Assembly: GCF_021462285.1 (NCBI RefSeq)
Contig: NZ_CP082787.1
Span: 1,984,001 to 2,048,000 of the forward strand
Source of the DNA: Serratia entomophila
GTDB lineage: Bacteria; Pseudomonadota; Gammaproteobacteria; Enterobacterales; Enterobacteriaceae
Length of the DNA: 64,000 nucleotides
Direction of reading: 5' to 3'
The position numbers and the translations under genes were made by a program. Shown here one piece after another: positions 1-8,905 of this stretch (positions are counted from its first letter, which is position 1; each line of letters starts with the position of its first letter). The notes under the pieces are model-generated. The model saw only the letters and a list, made by a program, of their open reading frames with translations, searched no databases and was not told the origin of the DNA.

Positions 1-122
1 GCGGTGAGAGAGGGCTTGATTCGCTGCGCTCACCCTGCGGGCCGCCGTTGGCGGTCCAAAACGCAGTGCGTTTTGTCGAACCCTGTCGAGGCTTCTCACC
101 CCTCTCTTTCGGAGCGTCATGC

Positions 123-152
123 AAAAAAAAAGCCTGGACGCGGATCCAGGCT
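123..152 (-). terminator. Rho-independent terminator in repeat unit 1
   Basis: An 8-bp GC-rich stem (131-152) is followed, on the minus strand, by a run of nine T. It is the distal copy of the terminator found in unit 2. Confidence 0.75.
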
Positions 153-290
153 TTCTCTTTAGAATATGGCGGTGAGAGAGGGCTTGATTCGCTGCGCTCA
201 CCCTGCGGGCCGCCGTTGGCGGTCCAAAACGCAGTGCGTTTTGTCGAACCCTGTCGAGGCTTCTCACCCCTCTCTTTCGGAGCGTCATGC

Positions 291-320
291 AAAAAAAAAG
301 CCTGGACGCGAATCCAGGCT
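291..320 (-). terminator. Rho-independent terminator just downstream of tRNA-Ser
   Basis: The hairpin at 299-320 plus nine T on the minus strand lies 15 bp past the tRNA 3' end. It should end most tRNA-Ser transcripts; read-through would transcribe the repeat units. Confidence 0.8.
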
Positions 321-334
321 TTCTCTTTAGAATA

Positions 335-424
335 TGGCGGTGAGAGAGGGGTTCGAACCCTCGATACACTTTCGCGTATACACACTTTCCAGGCGTGCTC
401 CTTCAGCCACTCAGACACCTCACC
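335..424 (-). tRNA. tRNA-Ser (anticodon GGA)
   Basis: A 90-nt class II tRNA on the minus strand with a 7-bp acceptor stem, a long variable arm typical of serine tRNAs, the T-loop sequence GGTTCGAACC, an encoded CCA end and the anticodon GGA in the loop. A sigma70 promoter lies about 40 bp upstream and a terminator directly downstream, so it is probably a single-gene transcription unit. Confidence 0.93.
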
Positions 425-464
425 GTTTTGTCGTCGATAACGCTTTGCGCTGTCGACGGGCGCT

Positions 465-493
465 AATGTAGGAGAATCTGATCCCAGCGTCAA
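465..493 (-). promoter_or_regulatory. Promoter of tRNA-Ser
   Basis: On the minus strand a -35 box TTGACG (488-493) and a -10 box TACATT (465-470) are separated by exactly 17 bp. The GC-rich segment just after the -10 looks like a stringent-control discriminator, as expected for a stable-RNA promoter. Confidence 0.8.
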
Positions 494-853
494 CCCCCTT
501 ATGACATTCACATGACCGTTTAGCCAAACTTGCAGCAATTTGCTGATTTACCGAACGATAACCCGCCGTTTATCGCCGGCGGATGAGGGCGTCACGCCGC
601 GCAATCTCATTTCAGGTTAATATTTGAGCGTGAATGCATTGAGTAGCTCAATATATCGCCGGTAAGGTTTTCCTCGCTGGGGTTATATGCATTAATACTG
701 GATTATTAGTCAGATGTGTCGCTAAATGAAAAGGTGTCGGCGCGGCGACTTTGGCAAGGAATATCACATCGCCGCGCAGATTGCCGGGCCATGCGCCGGC
801 GATAACTCAGACAGGGACTGACCTATTAAATAATAATGCCGTAGAGGTTTATT
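494..853. other. Intergenic region between divergent tRNA-Ser and the POT transporter
   Basis: About 360 bp without a supported gene. The right part (600-730) is AT-rich and probably holds the promoter of the downstream transporter. I see no clear operator, RNA or ORF of coding character; the short ORF starting at 751 overlaps the transporter in another frame and is not supported. Confidence 0.5.
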
Positions 854-2338
854 TTGACTCCTTCAGACTCCATGCCGGCGCCCAAGCCGCGCCATGCCAT
901 CCCCCCGGGCGCCGGGGCGTTGTTCTTCATCCAGATTTTCGCCACCCTCGGTTTCGCCGTGCTGTATTCCACCTTGGTGCTCTACGCCACCAAGCGGCTG
1001 GGGTTCAGCGAAAGCAACGCCAACGCCATGATGGGCGTGTTCGGTGCCTTCAACTATGGTCTGCATATGTTTGGCGGTTACCTCGGCGGCCGCTTCCTGA
1101 GCAACCGTAACCTGTTTGTGCTGGGCATGGTGCTGCAGGTGATCGGCTGCGCGCTGATCGCCGTAGCGGGCGTCTGGGGTCTGTACTGGGGGCTGGCGAT
1201 GTTTCTCACCGGCAGCGGCCTGAACGTTACCTGCATTAATATGATGCTCACCCAGCGTTTCAAACCGGATGACGATCGGCGCGAGTCCGCTTTCCTGTGG
1301 AACTACGCCGGCATGAACCTCGGCTTCTTCGTCGGCTTCACCGTGGCCGGCTATTTCCAGTTGAGCGAAAACTACCGCGCGCTGTTCCTGTTTGCCACTT
1401 TGGGCAACGCAGCGGCGATTATCGTCGCCGTCAGCCGTTGGCGCATTCTGGTGGACCTCAATACGCCGTTGCACGACGCCAGCCGCGCGCAATACCGTTG
1501 GCGCATGTTGGTCGGCCTGGCGGTGCTGGTGGCGCTGGTGCCGATTATTCGTGTGATGCTTACCCACGCCGAATTCAGCGGTCATTTCGTGATTGGCCTC
1601 GGTGCGCTGATCTTCCTGATGCTGTGCGCGGTGACGCTGCGCCATCATCCGCGCGGCGAACGCCGCAGAATGACCGCCTACCTGATCCTGGCGCTGGGCG
1701 CGTTGGTGTTCTGGACGCTGTATCAGTTAGCGCCGATGGGCCTGATGCTGTTCTCAGAACACAATATCGACCTTAACGTTTACGGCATGCGGGTGGCGCC
1801 GCAGTGGCTGCAGAATATCAACACGCTGGTGATCGTGGTGGGCGGCCCGCTGCTGGCCTGGTGGTTCAACCGCCTGCGCGCCCGCGGCTGCAATATCGAC
1901 ATTCCAATGCAGTTTTCCGGTTCGCTGTTCTGCATCGGGCTGGGCATGCTGGTGCTGCCGTTGGGCATCAGCCTGGCCGGCGGCGACGGGCTGGTGGCGT
2001 TTAAATGGATCGTTATCAGTTACGTGCTGCAAAGCATCGGCGAGCTGATGCTCTCCCCAATCGGTTACGCGATGATCGGCAAGCTGGCGCCGCCGCGTTA
2101 TCAGGGCGTGATGATGGGCTGCTGGATGATGGTAACCGGCGTGGCGTCGGTATTGGCAGGCTACGTCTCCGGCCTGATGCCGGAAAACAGCGGCAGCACT
2201 CCGCTGCAAACCAACCCGGGCTACAGCGAGGTATTCAGTGCGCTGGGTTGGGGAGCGGCGGGCGTCGGCGTAGTGATGCTGATTTTGATCCCGCTGCTGC
2301 GGCGGCTGATCCGGCGCGACGAGCCGGTCGGCGCCTGA
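854..2338 (+). CDS. Divergent POT/PTR-family peptide transporter (MFS)
   Basis: This is a 494-residue inner-membrane protein with about 12-14 hydrophobic helices. POT signatures are visible: the GGYLGGR loop after helix 2, a long helix with many glycines, and the YAGMNLG segment of helix 5. Members of the family import di- and tripeptides with protons. The TTG start at 854 is preferred because AGAGG lies six bases upstream; the ATG at 872 has no ribosome site. The first helix lacks the ExxER proton-coupling motif of classical POT carriers (here FIQIFATLGF), so the substrate or coupling may differ. A strong terminator follows, so the gene appears to stand alone. Confidence 0.8.
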   Translation: MTPSDSMPAPKPRHAIPPGAGALFFIQIFATLGFAVLYSTLVLYATKRLGFSESNANAMMGVFGAFNYGLHMFGGYLGGRFLSNRNLFVLGMVLQVIGCALIAVAGVWGLYWGLAMFLTGSGLNVTCINMMLTQRFKPDDDRRESAFLWNYAGMNLGFFVGFTVAGYFQLSENYRALFLFATLGNAAAIIVAVSRWRILVDLNTPLHDASRAQYRWRMLVGLAVLVALVPIIRVMLTHAEFSGHFVIGLGALIFLMLCAVTLRHHPRGERRRMTAYLILALGALVFWTLYQLAPMGLMLFSEHNIDLNVYGMRVAPQWLQNINTLVIVVGGPLLAWWFNRLRARGCNIDIPMQFSGSLFCIGLGMLVLPLGISLAGGDGLVAFKWIVISYVLQSIGELMLSPIGYAMIGKLAPPRYQGVMMGCWMMVTGVASVLAGYVSGLMPENSGSTPLQTNPGYSEVFSALGWGAAGVGVVMLILIPLLRRLIRRDEPVGA

Positions 2339-2355
2339 ATATAGCGCCCTGAACA

Positions 2356-2382
2356 ACAGCCCCACTGGTCGGGGCTGTTTTC
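2356..2382 (+). terminator. Rho-independent terminator after the POT gene
   Basis: An 8-bp stem (ACAGCCCC / GGGGCTGT) with a T-rich tail, 18 bp after the stop codon. Confidence 0.8.
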
Positions 2383-2467
2383 ATTTTGGGCTTTATCACT
2401 TGCATCTGCCGCCGAATCGCGGAAGTCTTGAGGAAAACAGATAAAAAAACAGACGGGAGCAAGCGGT

Positions 2468-3409
2468 ATGAACATCATTTACTACCATCCATTATTCAAC
2501 GCCCAGGAATGGCTGTCCGGCATCAGGCAGCGCCTGCCGCAGGCCAATATCCGCGAGTGGCAGCCCGGCGACGACGGGGAAGCGGACTACGCGCTGGTGT
2601 GGCGCCCGCCACACCAGATGTTGGCCAACCGCCGCCAGCTGAAAGGGGTATTCGCTCTCGGCGCCGGCGTCGACGCCATTCTCGAGCAGGAGCGCCGGCA
2701 CCCCGGCACGCTGCCGGCCGGCGTGCCGCTGCTGCGCTTGGAAGATACCGGCATGTCGCAGCAAATGCAGGAATATGCCATGAGCTATGTTTTGCGCTAT
2801 TTCCGCCGCTTCGATGAATACCAACTGTTGCAGCAGCAGCAGGAGTGGCGGCCGCTCGATCCTCACTCACTGGACGAGTTCACCATCGGCATTCTCGGCG
2901 CCGGCGTGCTGGGCCAGAGCGTGGCGCGCAAGCTGACGGCATTCGGCTTTCGGGTGCGCTGTTGGAGCCGCAGCGCCAAGCAGATCGACGGCGTGCAGAG
3001 CTTTGCCGGCGAGGCGCAGCGCGGGGCCTTCCTAAACGGCGTTAAATTGCTGATCAACCTGTTGCCGAATACGCCGGAAACCGCCGGTATCCTCAATGGC
3101 CGCTTGTTCGCGCAGCTGGCGCCGGGCGCTTATCTGATCAACATCGCCCGCGGCGCGCACCTGGTGGAAGACGATCTGCTGCAGGCGCTGGAGCAGGGGC
3201 AGCTCAGCGCCGCCACGCTGGACGTGTTCGCCCATGAGCCGCTGCCGCAGAGCCATGCGTTCTGGCGTCATCCGCGTGTCACCATTACCCCGCATATTGC
3301 TGCCATCACCTTGCCGCAGCAGGCAATGGATCAGATTGCCGCCAACATTCGCGCGCTGGAGGCAGGGCAGCCGCCGGCGGGCGTCGTCGACCGGCAACTT
3401 GGTTACTGA
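2468..3409 (+). CDS. ghrA: Glyoxylate/hydroxypyruvate reductase A
   Basis: This is a 313-residue D-isomer-specific 2-hydroxyacid dehydrogenase, reducing glyoxylate and hydroxypyruvate with NADPH in the cytoplasm. The N-terminus (MNIIYYHP), FALGAGVD, RLEDTGM and the Rossmann motif GILGAGVLG (about residues 140-148) match GhrA. The catalytic Arg (ARGAHLVEDD), Glu and His (TITPHIAA) are present. Length equals that of E. coli GhrA (312). The start is supported by GGGAG ten bases upstream. It is followed by ycdX and ycdY as in E. coli, suggesting a conserved neighbourhood or operon. Confidence 0.95.
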   Translation: MNIIYYHPLFNAQEWLSGIRQRLPQANIREWQPGDDGEADYALVWRPPHQMLANRRQLKGVFALGAGVDAILEQERRHPGTLPAGVPLLRLEDTGMSQQMQEYAMSYVLRYFRRFDEYQLLQQQQEWRPLDPHSLDEFTIGILGAGVLGQSVARKLTAFGFRVRCWSRSAKQIDGVQSFAGEAQRGAFLNGVKLLINLLPNTPETAGILNGRLFAQLAPGAYLINIARGAHLVEDDLLQALEQGQLSAATLDVFAHEPLPQSHAFWRHPRVTITPHIAAITLPQQAMDQIAANIRALEAGQPPAGVVDRQLGY

Positions 3410-3500
3410 TCCTTCAGCCTGCGCGAGGTTACTGCTAAGCTGAAACTATCACCGCGCCCGTTCCGCACTTGCCCGGGCGGGCCGTCAGGAAGGAGAAAGA

Positions 3501-4238
3501 ATGTACCCCGTTGATTTGCACATGCACACCGTCGCCAGCACCCATGCCTACAGCACGCTGCACGATTACATCACCGAAGCCCATCAGAAGGGTATCAAGC
3601 TGTTCGCCATCACCGATCATGGGCCGGACATGGCCGATGCGCCGCACTACTGGCACTTTATGAACATGCACGTATGGCCGCGCCTGGTGGACGGCGTGGG
3701 GATCCTGCGCGGCATCGAGGCCAACATCAAAAACCTGCAGGGCGACATCGACTGCACCGGCCCGATGCTGAACGCCATCGACGTGATCATCGCCGGTTTC
3801 CACGAGCCGGTGTTTGCACCGCAGGATAAGGCCGCCCATACCGAAGCGATGATCGCCGCGATGGCGCAGGGCGATGTGCACATCATCAGCCACCCGGGCA
3901 ACCCGCGCTATCCGATCGATATCGCCGCCGTGGCCGCCGCAGCCGCTAAATACGAGGTGGCGCTGGAGCTGAACAACTCGTCGTTCACTCACTCGCGCAA
4001 GGGCAGCGAAGCCAACTGCCGGGCGATTGCCGCCGCGGTGCGCGATGCCGGCGGCTGGTTGGCACTGGGGTCGGATTCACACATCGCCTTTTCGCTGGGC
4101 GGTTTTGAACACTGCGAGCGCATCATCAAAGAGGTTGAATTCCCGCAGGAACGCATTCTCAACGTCAGCCCGCGGCGTCTGTTGGACTTTCTCGAGCGCC
4201 GCGGCAAGCCGGCGATTGCGGAATTGGCCGATTTGTGA
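3501..4238 (+). CDS. ycdX: PHP-family phosphatase YcdX
   Basis: This 245-residue protein is a single PHP (polymerase and histidinol phosphatase) domain. Metal ligands are visible in the N-terminal HMHT motif (His7, His9), ITDHG, the HPGNPRYP segment and the C-terminal GSDSH motif, as in the trinuclear zinc site of E. coli YcdX. The physiological substrate is not established; YcdX has phosphatase activity and has been linked to swarming. The start is supported by AGGAG seven bases upstream. It is followed after 41 bp by ycdY, which encodes its proposed chaperone. Confidence 0.93.
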   Translation: MYPVDLHMHTVASTHAYSTLHDYITEAHQKGIKLFAITDHGPDMADAPHYWHFMNMHVWPRLVDGVGILRGIEANIKNLQGDIDCTGPMLNAIDVIIAGFHEPVFAPQDKAAHTEAMIAAMAQGDVHIISHPGNPRYPIDIAAVAAAAAKYEVALELNNSSFTHSRKGSEANCRAIAAAVRDAGGWLALGSDSHIAFSLGGFEHCERIIKEVEFPQERILNVSPRRLLDFLERRGKPAIAELADL

Positions 4239-4279
4239 CATCGTCCCGGCAAATTTTCCGGATTGTATAAGGCGTTATC

Positions 4280-4861
4280 ATGAATGAATTTTCCGTCGTT
4301 TGCCGCGTGCTGGGTACGCTGTTCTACCGCCAGCCGCAGGATCCGCTGCTGGTGCCGCTGTTCACCCTGATCCAGGAGGGCAAGCTGAAGCAGCACTGGC
4401 CGCTGGAGCAGGATGACCTGCTGACCCGTTTGCAGCAGGGCTGCGACGTCAACCAGCTGTCCGGCGACTTCAACGCGATGTTTGTCGGCAGCGAGTGCAG
4501 CGTGTCGCCGTTCCGCTCCGACTATGTCGAAGGGGCGAGCGAAGCGGAAGTGCGCACCTTCCTGCAGCAGCGCGGCATGCCGTTGGGCGAGGCGCCGGCC
4601 GATCACTTCGGTTCGCTGCTGCTGGCCGCTTCCTGGCTGGAAGACCAGTCGCAGGAAGACGAAGCGCAGGCGCAGACTGCCCTGTTTGACGAGTATCTGC
4701 TGCCGTGGTGCGGCCGCTTCCTCGGCAAGGTGGAAGCGCATTCAACCACCGGTTTTTACCGCACGTTGGCGCTGTTGGCTCGCGAAGCCATTCAGGCGAT
4801 GCGCGACGAACTGGCTGAATACGAACAGGATGAGGGCGAAGAGCCGGGCGAAGAAGCCTGA
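4280..4861 (+). CDS. ycdY: TorD/DmsD-family chaperone YcdY
   Basis: This 193-residue, mostly alpha-helical cytoplasmic protein belongs to the TorD-like redox-enzyme maturation chaperones. The central segment with SVSPFRSDYV and the FLGK..HSTTGFY block near the C-terminus are characteristic. E. coli YcdY is reported to bind YcdX and increase its activity, which agrees with the tight gene order here. The C-terminus is very acidic (a run of Glu/Asp over the last 15 residues). A GC hairpin at about 4876-4894 follows but has a weak T-tract. Confidence 0.9.
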   Translation: MNEFSVVCRVLGTLFYRQPQDPLLVPLFTLIQEGKLKQHWPLEQDDLLTRLQQGCDVNQLSGDFNAMFVGSECSVSPFRSDYVEGASEAEVRTFLQQRGMPLGEAPADHFGSLLLAASWLEDQSQEDEAQAQTALFDEYLLPWCGRFLGKVEAHSTTGFYRTLALLAREAIQAMRDELAEYEQDEGEEPGEEA

Positions 4862-5028
4862 TCCCTTCCTCAATAACGGGCCGTGGCGGCCCGTCATTGC
4901 ATTCTCCCCGCGCTAAACACAGGTTTGCATCCCCCATACGTAAACTGACAAAAAATCCCCTAATCTGACGCATTATCGGCGATCTGGCTGTGCCTGCGCG
5001 CCTCGTTTTCTCACGCAAGGGGTAGATG

Positions 5029-5670
5029 ATGAAAAATAACTGGATGCAGCAGATTCAATCGATGATTGGGCAAAAGGCCGGTTCCGAAGGCATCGGCAAG
5101 CTGCTGGCCCCGACCGCGCTCGGTGGCTTGGTTGGCGTGCTGCTGGCGAACAAGTCTTCGCGCAAGCTGGTGGGCAAGTTCGGCAAGAATGCGCTGATCG
5201 TCGGCGGCAGCGCGGCGGTTGGGGCGGTGTTGTGGAACAAATACAAGCAGCGCGTCAAGGAAGCCCATCAGGACGAGCCGCAGTTCGGCCTGCAAACCAC
5301 CCCGGTGGATCTGCGCGCCCGGCGGCTGGTGCAGGCGCTGGTGTTCGCCGCCAAGAGCGACGGCCATATCGATGCGGACGAAAAGCGCGCCATCGATCAC
5401 AGCCTGGAGCAGTTGCAGGTGGGCGCAGAGGCGCAGGCCTGGGTGCAAGAGGCTATCGACCAGCCGCTGAACCCGGATTTGATCGCCCAGAGCGTAAAAA
5501 ATGAAGACGAAGCGCTCGAGGTTTATTACCTCAGCTGTATGGTGATCGACGTCGATCACTTTATGGAACGCGGCTATCTCGACGGGCTGGCGCAGTCGCT
5601 GAAGATCCCGGCAGACGTCAAGCAGGGTATCGAAAACGACGTCAACGAGAAAAAACGCGAGCTGGCATAG
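5029..5670 (+). CDS. yebE: DUF533 inner-membrane protein YebE
   Basis: This is a TerB-like/DUF533 protein of about 213 residues. The N-terminal third has a glycine-rich hydrophobic segment (residues about 20-75, ANKSSRKL and AVLWNKYK), and the C-terminal part is a helical, acidic TerB-like domain (FAAKSDGHID, DVDHFMER). E. coli YebE (219 aa) aligns throughout and is induced by envelope stress; its function is unknown. Two ATGs are adjacent (5026, 5029). AAGGGG is better spaced (6 bases) from the second, which I chose. It lies upstream of ptrB as in E. coli. Confidence 0.88.
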   Translation: MKNNWMQQIQSMIGQKAGSEGIGKLLAPTALGGLVGVLLANKSSRKLVGKFGKNALIVGGSAAVGAVLWNKYKQRVKEAHQDEPQFGLQTTPVDLRARRLVQALVFAAKSDGHIDADEKRAIDHSLEQLQVGAEAQAWVQEAIDQPLNPDLIAQSVKNEDEALEVYYLSCMVIDVDHFMERGYLDGLAQSLKIPADVKQGIENDVNEKKRELA

Positions 5671-5737
5671 CGCCGCTTGGCAAGCCGGGGGGAATCGTGT
5701 CACTCTTGCCTTATCAATGTAAGCGGATGATTTGGCA

Positions 5738-7771
5738 ATGATGACACCCCCTAAGGCGGAAAAACGCCCTTACCCCATCACCATTCACGGCGACACGCGC
5801 GTGGACGATTATTACTGGCTGCGCGACGACGAACGCGCAGACCGGCAGGTGCTGGACTACCTGCAGGCGGAAAACGCCTTTACCGATGCAACGCTGAAGC
5901 CGCAGCAGGCGCTGCGTGAAACCCTGTATGAAGAAATGGTGGCGCGCATTCCCCAGCAGGAGCATTCGGTTCCTTACGTCAGGCATGGCTTCCGCTACCA
6001 GACCCGCTATGAGCCGGGCAACGAATACGCGCTTTATGTGCGCCAGCCGGAGACCGAGAGCGAGCGGTGGGAGACACTGCTCGACGGCAACCAGCGCGCC
6101 GAAAAAAGCGAGTTCTATACCCTCGGCGGTTTGGACGTCAGCCCCGATAACCAAAAGCTGGCGGTGGCGGAAGATTTTTTGTCGCGCCGCCAGTACGACA
6201 TCCGCTTCAAGGATCTGAGCGACGACAGCTGGGCCGATGAAGTGCTGGAAAACACCTCCGGCAGTTTCGAATGGGCCAACGATTCCGCCACGGTGTATTA
6301 CGTGCGCAAGCACGCCAAAACGCTGTTGCCTTATCAGGTCTATCGCCACCGGGTGGGCACCGATCCGCAACAGGACGAACTGATCTACGAAGAGCAGGAC
6401 GACACCTTCTACGTCGGGTTGGAAAAGACCACCTCGGAACGTTTTATCCTGATCCACCTCAGCAGCACCACCACCTCGGAAATCCTGCTGCTGGACGCCG
6501 ACTGCGCCGACAGCCGCCCGCAGATGTTCGTGCCGCGCCGCAAGGATCATGAATACGCTATCGATCATTACCACCGGCATTTCTATATCCGCTCCAACAA
6601 AGACGGCAAAAACTTTGGTCTGTACCAGAGCGAACAGGCGGACGAGGCGCAGTGGCAAAGGCTGATCGCTCCGCGCGCAGAGGTGATGCTCGAGGGCTTC
6701 AGCCTGTTCCGCGACTGGCTGGTGGTGGAGGAGCGCAGCGAAGGCCTGACCCTGCTGCGCCAGATCCACTGGCAGAGCGGTGAAGAGAAACGCATCGCCT
6801 TCGACGACCCGACGTATACCACCTGGCTGGCGTACAACCCGGAGCCGGAAACCGCGCTGCTGCGCTATGGCTATTCGTCGATGACCACCCCGAGCACGCT
6901 GTATGAACTCAATTTGGACAGCGGCGAACGGGTGATGCTCAAACAGCAGGAAGTGAAGAATTTCACCCCGGAAAACTACCGCAGCGAGCGGGTGTGGGTG
7001 AAAGCGCGCGACGGCGTCGAGGTGCCGGTTTCGCTGGTTTATCGCCAGGACAGTTTCCGGCATGGCGGCAACTCGCTGATGGTCTATGGCTACGGCTCTT
7101 ACGGCAGCAGCATGGATCCGGCATTCAGCGCCAGCCGCCTGAGCCTGCTGGATCGCGGCTTCGTGTTTGCCCTGGCGCACATTCGCGGCGGCGGTGAGCT
7201 GGGCCAGCTGTGGTACGAAGACGGCAAGCTGTTCAACAAGCAAAACACCTTCAACGATTTTATCGACGTGACCGAAACGCTGATTGCGCAGGGCTACGGC
7301 GACGCTAAACGGGTATTCGCCATGGGCGGCAGCGCCGGCGGCCTGCTGATGGGGGCGGTGATCAACCAAGCGCCGCAGCTGTACCACGGCGTGGTGGCGC
7401 AGGTGCCGTTCGTCGACGTGGTGACCACCATGCTGGACGAGTCGATCCCGCTGACCACCGGCGAGTACGACGAGTGGGGCAACCCGAACGAGCAGGCGTA
7501 TTACGATTACATCAAGCAGTACAGCCCTTACGATCAAGTGAAGGCGCAAGACTACCCGCATATGCTGGTGACTACCGGGCTGCACGACTCGCAGGTGCAG
7601 TATTGGGAACCGGCCAAATGGGTGGCGAAGCTGCGCGAGCTGAAAACCGACGATCGTCAGCTGCTGCTGTATACCGATATGGATTCCGGCCACGGCGGCA
7701 AGTCCGGGCGCTTCAAGGCCTATGAGGATATTGCGCTGGAGTACGCCTTCATCCTGGCGCTGGCGGAGTAA
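5738..7771 (+). CDS. ptrB: Oligopeptidase B (protease II)
   Basis: This is an S9A serine peptidase of about 677 residues that cleaves short peptides after Arg/Lys in the cytoplasm. It has an N-terminal beta-propeller (about residues 70-400) and a C-terminal alpha/beta hydrolase domain. The catalytic Ser is in GGSAGG, the Asp is in the TTGLHDSQV region and the His is in SGHGGKSGR. The segment [14 protein letters not shown] is diagnostic of this subfamily. ATGs at 5738 and 5741 and a TTG at 5732 are all possible starts; 5738 fits length best. It is convergent with exoX through a shared hairpin. Confidence 0.95.
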   Translation: MMTPPKAEKRPYPITIHGDTRVDDYYWLRDDERADRQVLDYLQAENAFTDATLKPQQALRETLYEEMVARIPQQEHSVPYVRHGFRYQTRYEPGNEYALYVRQPETESERWETLLDGNQRAEKSEFYTLGGLDVSPDNQKLAVAEDFLSRRQYDIRFKDLSDDSWADEVLENTSGSFEWANDSATVYYVRKHAKTLLPYQVYRHRVGTDPQQDELIYEEQDDTFYVGLEKTTSERFILIHLSSTTTSEILLLDADCADSRPQMFVPRRKDHEYAIDHYHRHFYIRSNKDGKNFGLYQSEQADEAQWQRLIAPRAEVMLEGFSLFRDWLVVEERSEGLTLLRQIHWQSGEEKRIAFDDPTYTTWLAYNPEPETALLRYGYSSMTTPSTLYELNLDSGERVMLKQQEVKNFTPENYRSERVWVKARDGVEVPVSLVYRQDSFRHGGNSLMVYGYGSYGSSMDPAFSASRLSLLDRGFVFALAHIRGGGELGQLWYEDGKLFNKQNTFNDFIDVTETLIAQGYGDAKRVFAMGGSAGGLLMGAVINQAPQLYHGVVAQVPFVDVVTTMLDESIPLTTGEYDEWGNPNEQAYYDYIKQYSPYDQVKAQDYPHMLVTTGLHDSQVQYWEPAKWVAKLRELKTDDRQLLLYTDMDSGHGGKSGRFKAYEDIALEYAFILALAE

Positions 7772-7776
7772 TGCGG

Positions 7777-7804
7777 AGCGGGCGGCCGCTCCGCCCGCTG
7801 TTTT
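7777..7804. terminator. Bidirectional terminator between ptrB and exoX
   Basis: A 9-bp GC stem (7777-7785 with 7791-7799) with TTTT to the right, sited between convergent genes. Confidence 0.65.
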
Positions 7805-8471
7805 AACCGATCAGGTAGTATTTCAGCGTGTGTTTCATGTCTGGGCTGAGATCCTCGATGGATTTCAGCATCCAGCGCAGATAGCCGGGATCTTCCTGCG
7901 CAATGCGATCGATTTCCTGCCCGCGGTATTTGCCGAATTTGAACTTCTTCAGCAGCACCGGTTGTTCGGTGATCTGCACCATTTGCGCCGGCGTCCAGCC
8001 CGAATCTTTCATGATGCGCTGCAGCAGCGCGGCGGTGACGTAACAGTCATACAGCGCGCGGTGTGGGTACAGGGTGGCGTCATCCGGTAACTGCACGTCC
8101 AGATCCAGCGCATAGCGCAGATACTGGTTGCCGTATTTGATGTCCGGGTACAGGGTGCGCGCCAGCTTGAGGGTGCAAATCCAGGCGCCGTTCATTTCCG
8201 GCAGCACGCCGCGATCGAAGGCCGCGTTGTGCGCAACATAGTAGGGGCTGCCATGGTAGCGGCCGATCGCCACCGCGATGCGCGGCTTGCCTTCCACCAT
8301 TTTCTCGGTGATGTGATGGATAGCCATCGCCTCGATGCCAATGGGCCGGTCCGGGCTGACCAGATCGCTCATCGGGTTGGCGATGTGCCCGTCGATCAGA
8401 TCGACGGACGCCACTTCCACCACGCCGCCGTCCAGCCCGCAGGTTTCGGTATCTATTACGCGTAAAGTCAT
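7803..8471 (-). CDS. exoX: Exodeoxyribonuclease X
   Basis: This 222-residue 3'-5' exonuclease of the DEDDh family degrades single-stranded DNA in mismatch and recombination repair. The catalytic motifs are DTETCG (ExoI), AHNAAFDR (ExoII) and HRALYDCY (ExoIII). The C-terminal FKFGKYRGQ and DPGYLRWM blocks are those of ExoX. The ATG at 8471 has GAGGAAA close upstream; the open frame extends further but without a ribosome site. Gene order exoX-ptrB-yebE matches E. coli. Confidence 0.95.
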   Translation of the reverse strand: MTLRVIDTETCGLDGGVVEVASVDLIDGHIANPMSDLVSPDRPIGIEAMAIHHITEKMVEGKPRIAVAIGRYHGSPYYVAHNAAFDRGVLPEMNGAWICTLKLARTLYPDIKYGNQYLRYALDLDVQLPDDATLYPHRALYDCYVTAALLQRIMKDSGWTPAQMVQITEQPVLLKKFKFGKYRGQEIDRIAQEDPGYLRWMLKSIEDLSPDMKHTLKYYLIG

Positions 8472-8559
8472 GGTTTCCTCAGAGTTGCCGCAGGCATTCA
8501 GCTTAACCGGCGGCAGCGGCCGTGCCAACCCTTGGCGCGCAGAAGGCGATTTCAGGCAA

Positions 8560-8584
8560 TAAAAAACCCGCCTCGGCGGGTTTA
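8560..8584 (-). terminator. Terminator of the small lysine-rich gene
   Basis: A perfect GC stem (AACCCGCC / GGCGGGTT) with six T on the minus strand, 20 bp after the stop of the 36-residue ORF. Confidence 0.8.
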
Positions 8585-8603
8585 ACTACGGATGGAAGGA
8601 CGT

Positions 8604-8714
8604 TTACTCACCAGAGGGATGCGCTTTTTTGGCGCGTTTATCTGCACGTTTCTCAGCTGGGGTTTTCAACGGCTTCTTCTTCGCATTTTTTTTGCTATCC
8701 ATTCCCTTACTCAT
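8604..8714 (-). CDS. Small lysine-rich protein (36 aa)
   Basis: A 36-residue ORF on the minus strand starts MSKGMDSKKNAKKK and ends HPSGE. It is preceded by GAGAGG with good spacing and closed by a strong terminator, which together support a real gene. About 40% of residues are Lys or Arg, so it could bind nucleic acid or ribosomes. No family recognised and no function assigned. An in-frame ATG four codons later (8702) is an alternative start. Confidence 0.6.
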   Translation of the reverse strand: MSKGMDSKKNAKKKPLKTPAEKRADKRAKKAHPSGE

Positions 8715-8865
8715 GATGGCCTCTCAGTTACCTATGGTTGGGTGGGTTGCTCACCCATTAACCACCTTAGGCGGGCGGGATGCAAGCAACAAAGCATGAG
8801 TTTTGGTTAACGGATTGTTTGCTTGGATAATTTTGTTTTGTTGTGAACGGGTGTCAAAAACCAAT

Positions 8866-8888
8866 ATTATGTTATAATATAACAATTA
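8866..8888. promoter_or_regulatory. Zur box upstream of the DksA-like gene
   Basis: The palindrome TGTTATAATATAACA (8870-8884) with A/T flanks matches the enterobacterial Zur operator. It lies 22 bp before the start codon and overlaps the likely -10 region, as expected for zinc-dependent repression. A nearly identical box lies before zinT. Confidence 0.85.
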
Positions 8889-8905
8889 ATCAGCCGGAGA
8901 GCGCA

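Larger units (their letters stand above)
1..336. repeat. 168-bp tandem repeat derived from the tRNA-Ser 3' end (rtT-like array)
   Basis: Two near-identical 168-bp units (1-168 and 169-336) run directly into the tRNA-Ser gene, which begins at the equivalent phase. Each unit carries about 16 bp of the tRNA 3' end (read on the minus strand, ending in the CCA-encoding bases), a GC-rich middle and a hairpin plus T-run terminator. The units differ at one visible position in the hairpin (g/a at 143 versus 311). The array is cut by the window edge, so more copies may lie to the left. The organisation resembles the E. coli tyrT locus, where about 178-bp repeats contain the tRNA-Tyr 3' end and give rtT RNA; that comparison is inference. 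Confidence 0.85.

Noticed and set aside
48..440. A 130-codon frame through the tRNA repeats
   Set aside because: It translates the tandem repeat and the antisense of the tRNA; the two halves are identical because of the repeat, and there is no ribosome site.
5714..7693. A 659-codon open frame on the minus strand opposite ptrB
   Set aside because: It lies wholly antisense to a certain gene in GC-rich DNA, has a Val/His/Arg/Gln-biased composition typical of shadow frames, and has no domain.
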